The translations under genes were made by a program, and so were the position numbers. Under the pieces are notes generated by a model. The model was given only the letters and a program-made list of their open reading frames with translations, did not search any database and was not told the origin of the DNA. A stretch of DNA of 64,000 nucleotides from Sorangium cellulosum (GTDB taxonomy: Bacteria; Myxococcota_A; Polyangia; Polyangiales; Polyangiaceae): contig NZ_CP012673.1 of NCBI RefSeq assembly GCF_002950945.1, positions 9,252,501 to 9,316,500 on the forward strand, read 5' to 3'. Positions 32,581 through 41,044 of this stretch are shown in pieces (the stretch's first letter is position 1; each line of letters starts with the position of its first letter).

Positions 32581-34095
32581 TCACATGAACTGCGTGGACA
32601 GCGCCATGATCTCCTCCTGGGTGGCGCGTTTGCCCGGGAGGACGCCCGTGATCCGCCCCTCGCACATCACCATGATCCGGTCGGACATGCCGAGCACCTC
32701 GGGCAGCTCCGAGGAGATCATGATGATGCTCTTCCCCCGCTTCGCGAGGTCCGCGATGATCGAGTAGATCTCGTATTTCGCGCCGACGTCGACGCCGCGG
32801 GTCGGCTCGTCGAGGATCAGGATGTCGGGGCTCGTGAGCAGCCAGCGCGCCACGATCACCTTCTGCTGGTTGCCGCCCGAGAGGTTCTGGATGAAGGCGC
32901 GCGTGCTCGGCGTCTTCACCCGGAGCGCCTCCACGAGGCGCCGCACGTCCTTCTCGGCGCGGCCGCGGTCGAGCAAGCCCGTCTTCCGCTTGTACTTCTT
33001 CCAGCTCGCCGACAGCGTGTTGTCGGCGACGTCGAGCATCGGGAAGATGCCCGTCGAGCGGCGCTCCTCGGTGAGCAGCGCCATCCCCCGGTCGATCGCC
33101 TTGATCGGGTCCCGGATCCGCACCTCTTCCTGGCCGATGACGATACGGCCCTTCGCGATCCCGCGCAGCCCGAACAGGGCCTCCATCAGCTCGGTGCGCT
33201 GGGCGCCCACGAGGCCGCTCACCCCGAGGATCTCGCCCTTCCGGAGGTCGAAGCTCACATCCCGGAACGACCGGGGCTCGGTCGAGCTCAGCCCCTCGAC
33301 CCGCAAGACGACCTCGCCCGGCTCGTTCTCGCGCGGCGGGAACCGCTGCGTCATGTCGCGGCCGACCATGCGCTGGATGATCAGATCCGTCGTCAGCTCG
33401 GAGGACGGATACGTCCCGACGCCCCTGCCGTCCCGCATGATCGTGACCTCGTCGGAGATCCGCAGGATCTCCTCCATCTTGTGCGATATGTAGATGATGG
33501 CCACCCCCTCGCGCCGGAGATTGCCGATGATCTCGAAGAGGTGCTCCACCTCGTGCTCGGTGAGCGACGACGTGGGCTCATCCATGATGATGATCTTCGC
33601 GCGCTGGGAGACGGCCTTGGCGATCTCCATCGACTGGATCTTCGAGACCGAGAGGTTCACGACCCAGGTGGTCGGGTCGATATCCATGCGGAGCTCCTTG
33701 AAGAGCGCCCGCGTGTCCTCCAGCATCTTCTTGTGATCGACCAGCTTGAACGGCCCGAAGCCGCGGACGGGGTAGCGCCCCAGCCAGACGTTCTCCATGA
33801 CGCTCCGGTAAGGGATCGGCTGGAGCTCCTGGTGGATCATGGCGATGCCGTGATCGAGCGCGTCGCGCGACGACGAGAACGAGACGGCCTTGCCCGACAG
33901 CGTGATCGAGCCGGCGTCCGGCGCGTACATGCCGAACAGGCACTTCATGAGCGTCGACTTGCCCGCGCCGTTCTCCCCCATGAGGGCGTGGACGGTGCCC
34001 GGACGGACCCTGAGGCTCACCGCGTCCAGGGCCTTGACGCCCGGGAACTGCTTGGAGATGTCGTTCATCTCGAGGACGTAGTCGGCGCTGGCCAT
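32581..34095 (-). CDS. mglA: Galactose/methyl-galactoside ABC transporter ATP-binding protein
   Basis: A 504-residue tandem ATPase from ATG 34095 (AGGAG upstream; a longer frame to 34149 has no ribosome site). N-terminal cassette: Walker A GENGAGKST, signature LSVSKIQSMEIAKAV, Walker B IIMDEPTSSL. C-terminal cassette: degenerate A loop GVSGLVGAQRTELMEALFGL, signature LSGGNQQKVIVARWL, Walker B ILDEPTRGVD. The weak first signature and degenerate second P loop are normal for the sugar-importer ATPases MglA/RbsA/XylG. It lies 181 bp downstream of mglB. It powers galactose uptake together with the flanking mglB and mglC products. Confidence 0.88.
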   Translation of the reverse strand: MASADYVLEMNDISKQFPGVKALDAVSLRVRPGTVHALMGENGAGKSTLMKCLFGMYAPDAGSITLSGKAVSFSSSRDALDHGIAMIHQELQPIPYRSVMENVWLGRYPVRGFGPFKLVDHKKMLEDTRALFKELRMDIDPTTWVVNLSVSKIQSMEIAKAVSQRAKIIIMDEPTSSLTEHEVEHLFEIIGNLRREGVAIIYISHKMEEILRISDEVTIMRDGRGVGTYPSSELTTDLIIQRMVGRDMTQRFPPRENEPGEVVLRVEGLSSTEPRSFRDVSFDLRKGEILGVSGLVGAQRTELMEALFGLRGIAKGRIVIGQEEVRIRDPIKAIDRGMALLTEERRSTGIFPMLDVADNTLSASWKKYKRKTGLLDRGRAEKDVRRLVEALRVKTPSTRAFIQNLSGGNQQKVIVARWLLTSPDILILDEPTRGVDVGAKYEIYSIIADLAKRGKSIIMISSELPEVLGMSDRIMVMCEGRITGVLPGKRATQEEIMALSTQFM

Positions 34096-34276
34096 CACGT
34101 CTCCTGTGCTGTTGACGGAGGGGACGGCGAGCGCCGGGCCCCGACCCACATCGTTCGAGGGCGGTCGCGGCCGATCCCCGGCGAAGGCTGACGCGCGGGG
34201 CGCCCTCTCCGCGCCCTCTCCGCGTCCTCTCCGCGTCCTCTCCGGGTCGAGGGATCGCCGCGCGAGCGCGCTCGCC

Positions 34277-35332
34277 CTACTTGAACTGCTGGTAATTCTC
34301 CTTGGTGACCTTCTGGTAGGGGACCCAGACGGACCGGCCGTCGAGCGGCGCGACGGTGGACTTCACCTCGGTGCCCGCGGCGAGCGCGTGGACGAGCTCG
34401 AACGTCGCCTTGCCCTGGTTCTTGGCGTCGTTGAGGACCGTGCCGAGCAGCGTGCCCTGGGCGACCGCGTCGAGCGCGGGCGGGGTGGCGTCGACCCCGA
34501 CCACCGGGAGGAACTTGCTTCCGGCGAAGTACCCCGCGGCCTTCAGCGCCTCGATGGCGCCGAGCGCCATGTCGTCGTTGTTGGCGAGCACGGCCTCGAT
34601 CTTGTCGCCGTGGGCGGCGAGGAAGGCGGCCATCTTCTCCTGCCCCCTGACGCGCTCCCACATGGCCGTGTCCTCGGCGAGCTTCTCCACCTGGAGCCCG
34701 GCCTCGGTGATCGCCTTGATGGAATACTCGGTGCGGAGGAGCGCGTCCTGGTGCCCGGGCTCGCCGGTCAGCATGACGTACTGGACCTTGCCATCCTTGT
34801 TCCGGTCGGCCTCCGGGTGGGCCTTCCAGTAATCGACGAGGATCTGGCCCTGCATCGTGCCCGACTGCTCTGCCTTGGCGCCGACATAGTAGATCTTATC
34901 CCACTTGCCCATATCTTCTTTCGTGGGCTCGCGGTTGAAGAACACGACAGGCACGTTCTTGGCTTTGGCCTTGTCGATGATGACGGAGACGGCGGTCCGG
35001 TCGACCGGGTTGATCGCCAGCGCCTTGTATCCCTGCACGAGGAGCTGATCGACCTGATCGTTCTGCGTCGGTTGCTGGTTCTGGCTGTCGACGACGTTCA
35101 GCTCCGCCTTGCCCTTGGCGCTCTCTTCGATGGTCCGCCGCACGTACGACATGAAGGTGTCGTCGAACTTGTAGATGGCGACGCCGATCTGGGGCTTGCC
35201 GGCGGCCGCGGTGGAGGTGCCCGTGCCGGGGGCGGCGTTGCCGGCCGCGGGCCCGCCGCTCGTCGTGCCGCCTTCCTGACAACCGGCCATCAGGACGGCG
35301 GCCGTCGCCGCCGCCAAACGAAGCGTTCTCAT
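34277..35332 (-). CDS. mglB: Galactose-binding lipoprotein of ABC transporter
   Basis: A 351-residue protein with ribosome site AAGGAG before ATG 35332. Signal peptide with lipobox LMAGC, then a Gly/Thr/Ala tether. The mature part matches MglB/GGBP: GVAIYKFDDTFMSYVRRTIE, NREPT, and DRNKDGKVQYVMLTGEPGHQ, whose D-x-N-x-D-G-x-V-Q loop is the calcium site of the galactose/glucose-binding protein. NNDDMALGAIEAL and VVGVDATPPALDAV follow as in the family. It is lipid-anchored, whereas the E. coli protein is free in the periplasm. First gene of the operon; its promoter should lie in the 208 bp upstream. Confidence 0.88.
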   Translation of the reverse strand: MRTLRLAAATAAVLMAGCQEGGTTSGGPAAGNAAPGTGTSTAAAGKPQIGVAIYKFDDTFMSYVRRTIEESAKGKAELNVVDSQNQQPTQNDQVDQLLVQGYKALAINPVDRTAVSVIIDKAKAKNVPVVFFNREPTKEDMGKWDKIYYVGAKAEQSGTMQGQILVDYWKAHPEADRNKDGKVQYVMLTGEPGHQDALLRTEYSIKAITEAGLQVEKLAEDTAMWERVRGQEKMAAFLAAHGDKIEAVLANNDDMALGAIEALKAAGYFAGSKFLPVVGVDATPPALDAVAQGTLLGTVLNDAKNQGKATFELVHALAAGTEVKSTVAPLDGRSVWVPYQKVTKENYQQFK

Positions 35333-35540
35333 GCGGAGATCTCCTTGCTCGTCGAGGTTCCTGCTCGGCTCAGCGAGCCCGTAGGAAGGAGGAACCGCGC
35401 CGGGTTGTCAAGCTTCTTGGGGGCGGGCAATCGGGGCGGATGCGTAGTCCACCTCTCCCCGGCGAGCGCGGCGGTATGGCGGCGCCCGGGGCCGGCGGCG
35501 CGCCTTGCGCGGCGGCCGCGCGTCCGCAAGAACACGGGCG

Positions 35541-36656
35541 ATGTCGCGCGCGGCGTTGCTCCCGGCCCGGAAGAGGTCAGGCGACGAAGAGCGGCTCTCG
35601 CTGCTGCGCGCCTCGGTGCGCGAGGGGGCCGAGAACCGGCCTGGTGTCTACCAGATGTCCGGAGAGGACGGCGCGGTCCTCTACGTGGGCAAGTCGAAGC
35701 GGCTGCGGACGCGTCTGCTCGGCTATTTCCGCTGCGCTCCCGAGGAGAAGGGGGCCCGCATCCTGCGGGAGACGAGCCGGATCACGTGGGAGTACTGCCC
35801 GAGCGAGTTCGCGGCGCTGCTCGCCGAGCTCAGGCATATCCGGCGGAAGTGGCCGCGGTTCAACGTGGCGATGAAGCGCGATCTCGGCCGTTACGCCGTC
35901 ATCAAGGTCACGCGTAGTCCGGCGCCCAAGCTCCATGTGGCGCGGGGCCCGGCGCGCGACGCCGGCGCGCTCTACTATGGCCCGTTCACGGGCGCGGGCC
36001 GCGTCCGCGAGGCGGTGCGCGCGCTCTCCAACGCGCTCGGGCTGCGCGACTGCGCCGAGGACGTGCCGATACACTGGAGCGATCAGCAGGCGCTGTTCTC
36101 GCTCGGGCAGCGCACGCCCGGGTGCATTCGCTACGAGATCAAGCGCTGCCTCGGGCCGTGTGTCGCCGGCTGCTCGTCGCGGGAGTACGAGGACCGGGTG
36201 GCGCTCGCGCGCGCGTTCCTCGAGGGGCGGAGCGACGGCCCGATCGCCCGCTTCCGCGAGGACATGGAGGCCGCCCGCGCGCGCGCCGAGTTCGAGCGCG
36301 CCGCCGCCCTGCGCGACCGGATCCAGCGGCTCACGGCGCTGCGCGCGGAGCTCGATCGGCTCCGCTTCGCGCTCGGGTCGCTCTCGTTCCTCTACCCCGT
36401 CCCCGGCCACGACGGCGACGATCGCGTCTACCTCATCCGGCGCGGCCGCGTCCGCGCCGAGGTCCCGGCGCCGCGCTCGGAGGACGACCGCCGCGCGCTC
36501 GACCGGCTCGCCGCCGAGGTCTTCGGCCCCGCCGAGCCCGCCGCCGCGCCGGTGCCGCCCGGCGACCTCGATGAGGTCCTGCTGCTCACGTCGTGGTTCC
36601 AGCGCTTCCCCGAGGAGCTCGCGCGGACGTTGCCGGCGCCCGGGATGAAGGGGTGA
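35541..36656 (+). CDS. UvrC N-terminal-half protein (GIY-YIG nuclease plus UVR motif)
   Basis: A 371-residue protein from ATG 35541. The GIY-YIG domain (about residues 30-110) reads NRPGVYQMSGEDGAVLYVGK, then SKRLRTRLLGYF, with the catalytic Arg, and EFAALLAELRHIRRKWPRFN, with the conserved Glu-Leu-Ile-like helix. A Cys-rich segment (GCIRYEIKRCLGPCVAGC) follows, as in UvrC. A UVR motif (REDMEAARARAEFERAAALR, then DRIQRL) can bind UvrB. The RNase-H-like endonuclease and HhH domains of full UvrC (about 600 residues) are absent, so it can make only the 3'-type incision. It resembles Cho, but with the UvrC-style Cys and UVR parts retained. Alone in its transcript; accessory nucleotide-excision repair is likely. 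Confidence 0.88.
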   Translation: MSRAALLPARKRSGDEERLSLLRASVREGAENRPGVYQMSGEDGAVLYVGKSKRLRTRLLGYFRCAPEEKGARILRETSRITWEYCPSEFAALLAELRHIRRKWPRFNVAMKRDLGRYAVIKVTRSPAPKLHVARGPARDAGALYYGPFTGAGRVREAVRALSNALGLRDCAEDVPIHWSDQQALFSLGQRTPGCIRYEIKRCLGPCVAGCSSREYEDRVALARAFLEGRSDGPIARFREDMEAARARAEFERAAALRDRIQRLTALRAELDRLRFALGSLSFLYPVPGHDGDDRVYLIRRGRVRAEVPAPRSEDDRRALDRLAAEVFGPAEPAAAPVPPGDLDEVLLLTSWFQRFPEELARTLPAPGMKG

Positions 36657-36806
36657 GCGGACGCGGGCGGTGATGGGAGGCTCGCTGAGCGACCGAAGCT
36701 CGCGCCGGACGGGAAGCCGTGGGCCACGTCTGCTGCGGCCGGATGGGCCGAGGAGCGCGGGGACCCCCTGCGGCAGACCGCGGATCTTTCTGGTATGCTG
36801 CCCCCC

Positions 36807-37073
36807 ATGCACGTGGATGCCTCCGCTGCCATCGCCCGCCTCCTCGATCCCGTGGGTCGCTGCCTGACCCCCGAGGTTGCCCGCGCGCTGGTCAGCCTGC
36901 GCGCCGACGCGGAGACGCAGGCCCGGATCGAAGAGCTCGCCGACAAGTGCACCGAAGGGACGCTCTCGCCGGACGAACGCGACGAGTACAGCGCTTACGT
37001 GGCGGCCATTGATTTTCTCACCGTGCTCCAGTCGAAGGCCAGGGCCGTGCTGGCAAGCGCCGCTGGCGCGTGA
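36807..37073 (+). CDS. Small helical protein coupled to HNH nuclease
   Basis: An 88-residue acidic protein, MHVDASAAIARLLDPVGRCL, then TPEVARALVSLRADAETQAR, IEELADKCTEGTLSPDERDE and YSAYVAAIDFLTVLQSKARA. It is all helix with no catalytic motif. ATG 36795 is an alternative start four codons upstream. Its stop overlaps the start of the HNH gene (GTGA 37070-37073). From memory the same two-gene unit is widespread in cyanobacteria, planctomycetes and myxobacteria. The PEVA--L--LRAD...I--LA-K--EG-L---E--EY--Y family signature is conserved. An antitoxin-like or adaptor function for the nuclease is inference. Confidence 0.75.
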   Translation: MHVDASAAIARLLDPVGRCLTPEVARALVSLRADAETQARIEELADKCTEGTLSPDERDEYSAYVAAIDFLTVLQSKARAVLASAAGA

Positions 37074-37465
37074 TCGATCGGGCGCTCCGCGACCTCGTCC
37101 GGGCGCGTGCCGCGCGACGCTGCGAGTACTGCGGGCTCCGGCAGGAGCTGGTTCCGCTCGTGGCATTCCACATCGAGCACATCGTCCCTCGACAGCACGG
37201 CGGCGGCGACGGCCCAGAGAACCTCGCGCTGGCCTGCTATCACTGCAATCTCCACAAAGGCCCGAACCTCACGGGGATCGACCCCGGCACCGGGGCCATC
37301 GTGACCCTGTTCAACCCGCGGATCGACGCGTGGGGCGAGCACTTCTCGATGGAAGGGGCCGTGATCGTGGGCCAAACGCCCACCGCGCGAGCGACCGTGC
37401 GTGTGCTGAGCATGAACTCGCCGACCCGGATCGAGCTCCGCATGGAGCTCGGGGCGCGATCCTGA
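37070..37465 (+). CDS. HNH endonuclease
   Basis: A 131-residue nuclease with a GTG start overlapping the previous stop by four bases. A zinc knuckle CEYCG (near residue 18) pairs with CYHCN (near 63). The HNH core is FHIEHIVPRQHGG with NLALACYHCNLHKG (H-E/H, N, H). A C-terminal domain GIDPGTGAIVTLFNPRIDAW, then GEHFSMEG, is shared with the stand-alone HNH proteins that follow a small helical protein. It nicks or cuts DNA; the target is unknown. Translational coupling suggests a fixed ratio of the two proteins. Confidence 0.9.
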   Translation: MIDRALRDLVRARAARRCEYCGLRQELVPLVAFHIEHIVPRQHGGGDGPENLALACYHCNLHKGPNLTGIDPGTGAIVTLFNPRIDAWGEHFSMEGAVIVGQTPTARATVRVLSMNSPTRIELRMELGARS

Positions 37466-37572
37466 AGGCCCACGTCAGCGGGTCGGCGTAGCGCCACGGA
37501 GCTCGGCCAGGCGATCCACACCCGCGTCGGCCCGGCTGTCGCTGCTCCGTGGGGCTTGATACAAGATGCGGT

Positions 37573-40500
37573 ATGCAGCACCGCGCCCCGCTTCCTTGTC
37601 TCCTGCGCTTGCTCCTTGCGTTGCTCCTCGCCGCCGCGCCCGGGTGCGCCGCGGACGCCGAGCAACCCGACGCGCGCGCCCTGCGGCGCGACTTCCCCGG
37701 CCAGGCCGACCAGGTGCTGCGCGGGCGGGCCGCGTTCGCCGCCACCGGCGAGGGCTTCGAGGCGGCCGCGCCGGCGCTGCTCGCGGGGCTGCCGGCGCTG
37801 CACGGCCTCGCGGCGCCCCAGGCGCTCTGGGCTCCCCTCCCCCGCCAAGCGCCGCGGTCAGGGCTGCGCGCGCGCCTGCCGCGGCGCGGCGACGGCGCGG
37901 TCCAGCTCGTGCTGCCGGACGGCTTCGAGGTCCACGTCCGCGAGCGTGGCGCCTCGGGCGAGGGCGCCCTCGAGGGCGACGCGGTCATGTACACCCGCGA
38001 GGGCGGCGCCTCGTTCTGGGCCGCCACCGACGCCGGCTACGAGGAGTGGCTGCTGCTCGCGCCGAGCGCCGTCACCCGCGCCGGCCCCGTCGCCGTCTGG
38101 GACATCGAGGGCGCCGCGCCACGGCAGCGCGGCGAGGCCGTCGAGCTCGCGGACGCGAGCGGCGACCCGCGGCTCCGCGTCACCGCGCCGCTCGCCTACG
38201 CGGCGCAAGGACGCCCCGTCGACGCCTCGCTCGTCGCCCGCGGGACCACGATCGAGCTCTGGGTCGACGCCGAGGGCGAGGCCGTGCTGGTGGACCCGGC
38301 CTGGATCCAGCTTTCGTCGCAGATGACCATCGAGCGGGAACAGCACTCCGCGACCGTCCTGCACGACGGTCGGGTGCTGGTCGCGGGCGGCTCCCACGTG
38401 GGGGAGTCGGGCGGGGCGACGGCGCTGTCCAGCGCGGAGGTGTTCGATCCCGGGACCGGGCGCTGGACGGCCGTGCCCTCGATGAGGGCGACGCGGAAGG
38501 ACCACACGGCCACGCTGCTGCACGACGGTCGCGTGCTGGTCATCGGGGGGTTCAACGAGGACGAAGCGCTGCGGAGCGCGGAGCTCTTCGATCCCGGGAC
38601 CAACGACTGGACGACCACGCCCCCGATGACGTCCCCGCGTCAGAACCACACGGCGACCTTGCTCCCGAGCGGCGACGTGCTCGTCGTGGGCGGCTTGCAG
38701 GTCCCCTTGGGCGGGGCGCCGGACGTCGCCCTCAACGCGGAGGTGTTCGACCCGCGATCCCAGGCCTGGACGCAAACGGCGCCCTTGAACGTCGCGCGCG
38801 CGAGTCATACCGCCTCCCTGCTGCCGGACGGTCGCGTGCTGGTGGCCGGGGGCCAGGGCCTGGGGGACGGGAGCAAGGGCCTCGCGAGCGTCGAGCTGTT
38901 CGACCCGGGGCCAGGGACCTGGACCCTCGCCGAGCCGATGTACCGCGCGCGGATCAGCCACATCGCCGAGCTGCTCCGCAGTGGCGAGCTGCTCGTCGCG
39001 GGCGGTGAGTACCGGCAGGAGCGGCACACGAGCGCCGAGCTCTTCAACCCCGCCTCGATGATGTGGACGCGCGTCGGGAGCCTCGGGACGGGGCGGAGCA
39101 ACAGCGGCTCCGCGGTCCTCTCGGACGGCCGCGTCGTCGTCGCCGGCGGCATGGACGACGAGAGGAGCGTCACGGCCACCACCGAGATCTTCGACCCGGA
39201 CACCTGGACCTGGAGCGCCACGGCGCCCCTCAACACGGCGCGCCTGGAGTGCCCCCTGGTCGCCCTGAAGGAGGGCCGGCTGCTCGCCGCCGGAGGCCAC
39301 GGCAGCTGGGGGGCGCTCCGCGATGTCGAGCTGTTCGAGCCGAGCTCGGGCTCCTGGGCGCCCGCCGAGCGCATGATCGAGGCGCGCGCGAAGCACACCG
39401 CGACCCTGCTGGCCGACGGTCGCGTGCTCGTCGCGGGCGGCGTCGTGCCCGTCAGCGACGAGAAATACGCCAGCAAGCGGCCAGTCGCGAGCGCCTTGCT
39501 GTTCCAGCCCGAGGACGGGCGCTGGATCGCCGCCGACCCGATGCACCCCGCCCGCGCCTACCATGCAGCGGCGCGCCTCACGGATGGCCGCGTGCTCGTC
39601 GCCGGCGGGGAGACCGGCGACGAGCCGAACATCGATGTCGTGTCCTCGGCCGCGCTGTTCAACCCGGCGACGCTGCGGTGGACCCCGACGGCGTCGATGC
39701 ACACGGCCCGGCAGCTGCACACGATGACCCTGCTCGCCGACGGCCGCGTGCTCGCCGTCGGCGGCATGGTGCGCTTCAGCGAGTTCCTCGCCACCTCGGA
39801 GATCTTCGACCCCGAGACCGAGCGCTGGACGAGCACGGGCCCGTTGACCTCCGTCCGCATCGCGCACACCGCGACGCTGCTGCACAGCGGCCGGGTGCTG
39901 GTCACCGGCGGCGTGCTCCCGGGCAAGGACGGGGGCGACGGGATGCTCGACACGGCGGAGGTGTTCGACCCCGAGACCGGCGCCTGGAGGGAGGTGACGC
40001 AGCGCATGAGGGAGGGCCGCACGTTGCACACGGCGACCTTGCTGGACGACGGCAGGGTGCTCATCGCGGGCGGCGACACGTTCTCCGGGAGCGCCACCGC
40101 CGAGGTGTTCAACCCGGAGTCCCAGCGCTGGGAGGCCGCGGCCCCGCTGAACGTCAGGCGGACGAAGCAGCCCGCGGCGCTGCTGGAGAACGGCTGCGTG
40201 CTCATCGCGGGCGGCGTGGCGCAGAACCGCGGCGCGATCTCCAGCGTGGAGCTGTTCGACCCGCGAACGTTCACATGGCGCGCCGCGAGCCCGATGACCG
40301 TCCGGCGGTCGGCGCACAGCGCGACGCGGCTGCTCGACGGCCGCGTGCTCCTCGTCGGCGGCATCCAGGGGGACGACGTCTACCTGCCCAGCGCCGAGCT
40401 GTTCAGCGCCGCGCCGCTCGGCACGCCCTGCAGCTCGGCCTGCGAGTGCCAGTCCGGCCACTGCGTCGACGGCGTCTGCTGCGACAAGGCCTGCGAGGCG

Positions 40501-40884
40501 GTCAGCTGCGAGGCGTGCTCGGTGCGCCGCAAGGCCAGCGCGGAGGGGATCTGCACGCCGCTGCGCCCGGAGTGCTCGCCGTTCGCGTGCGACGCCGAGA
40601 CGGGCGGCTGCGTGGAGCGCTGCGTGTCCATCAACGACTGCGCGGAAGGTTACGTGTGCGACCTGTCGGGCGGCTGCGTGCGGCTCCCGGCGGACCGGAG
40701 CTTCTTCGACACGAGCTCGTGCGCCCTCGCGCGCGCGCCGTCCGGCGCCTCCGGGCGCGGGGCGGCGCCGCTCGGGCTGCTGCTCCTCGCCGCCCTCCCT
40801 GCCCTCGCCGCGGCGCGGCGGCGCGCGTCAGCGCGGGCGAGCGCGCCTCGGCAAAGCCTGCCGACTCGGCAACATTTGCCGTGA
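37573..40884 (+). CDS. Kelch-repeat surface lipoprotein with MYXO-CTERM-type tail
   Basis: A 1103-residue exported protein. ATG 37573 begins MQHRAPLPCLLRLLLALLLA, ending in lipobox AAPGC; an in-frame start at 37549 is less likely. Residues 40-245 form an unassigned domain. From about 250 to 950 are a dozen or more Kelch units of the form HTATLLHDGRVLVIGG...SAELFDPGTNDWT, enough for two propellers. A disulfide-rich region follows (CSSACECQSGHCVDGVCCDK; CEACSV; CVSINDCAEGYVCDLSGGCV). The end is SCALARAP, a hydrophobic helix and ARRRASARA, the Cys-helix-Arg layout of MYXO-CTERM. Likely a cell-surface binding protein; the ligand is unknown. Confidence 0.9.
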   Translation: MQHRAPLPCLLRLLLALLLAAAPGCAADAEQPDARALRRDFPGQADQVLRGRAAFAATGEGFEAAAPALLAGLPALHGLAAPQALWAPLPRQAPRSGLRARLPRRGDGAVQLVLPDGFEVHVRERGASGEGALEGDAVMYTREGGASFWAATDAGYEEWLLLAPSAVTRAGPVAVWDIEGAAPRQRGEAVELADASGDPRLRVTAPLAYAAQGRPVDASLVARGTTIELWVDAEGEAVLVDPAWIQLSSQMTIEREQHSATVLHDGRVLVAGGSHVGESGGATALSSAEVFDPGTGRWTAVPSMRATRKDHTATLLHDGRVLVIGGFNEDEALRSAELFDPGTNDWTTTPPMTSPRQNHTATLLPSGDVLVVGGLQVPLGGAPDVALNAEVFDPRSQAWTQTAPLNVARASHTASLLPDGRVLVAGGQGLGDGSKGLASVELFDPGPGTWTLAEPMYRARISHIAELLRSGELLVAGGEYRQERHTSAELFNPASMMWTRVGSLGTGRSNSGSAVLSDGRVVVAGGMDDERSVTATTEIFDPDTWTWSATAPLNTARLECPLVALKEGRLLAAGGHGSWGALRDVELFEPSSGSWAPAERMIEARAKHTATLLADGRVLVAGGVVPVSDEKYASKRPVASALLFQPEDGRWIAADPMHPARAYHAAARLTDGRVLVAGGETGDEPNIDVVSSAALFNPATLRWTPTASMHTARQLHTMTLLADGRVLAVGGMVRFSEFLATSEIFDPETERWTSTGPLTSVRIAHTATLLHSGRVLVTGGVLPGKDGGDGMLDTAEVFDPETGAWREVTQRMREGRTLHTATLLDDGRVLIAGGDTFSGSATAEVFNPESQRWEAAAPLNVRRTKQPAALLENGCVLIAGGVAQNRGAISSVELFDPRTFTWRAASPMTVRRSAHSATRLLDGRVLLVGGIQGDDVYLPSAELFSAAPLGTPCSSACECQSGHCVDGVCCDKACEAVSCEACSVRRKASAEGICTPLRPECSPFACDAETGGCVERCVSINDCAEGYVCDLSGGCVRLPADRSFFDTSSCALARAPSGASGRGAAPLGLLLLAALPALAAARRRASARASAPRQSLPTRQHLP

Positions 40885-41044
40885 TCGCCGCGTGGGGTCA
40901 CCGGGCGCGCCCTCGGCCCCGAGCGCCCTCGCCGGCGGCGCGACGACCCGCCTTCGATCACGTTTTCAGCGCATCCAGCGCGGCGCCGCCGTGTCCCTGC
41001 TCCCGTTGCCATGCCGGAGCGGCGTCTGGTAGGCTCACGCCGAC

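Noticed and set aside
37858..40461. 867-codon minus-strand frame opposite the Kelch protein
   Set aside because: Shadow of regular Kelch codons; no motif of its own.
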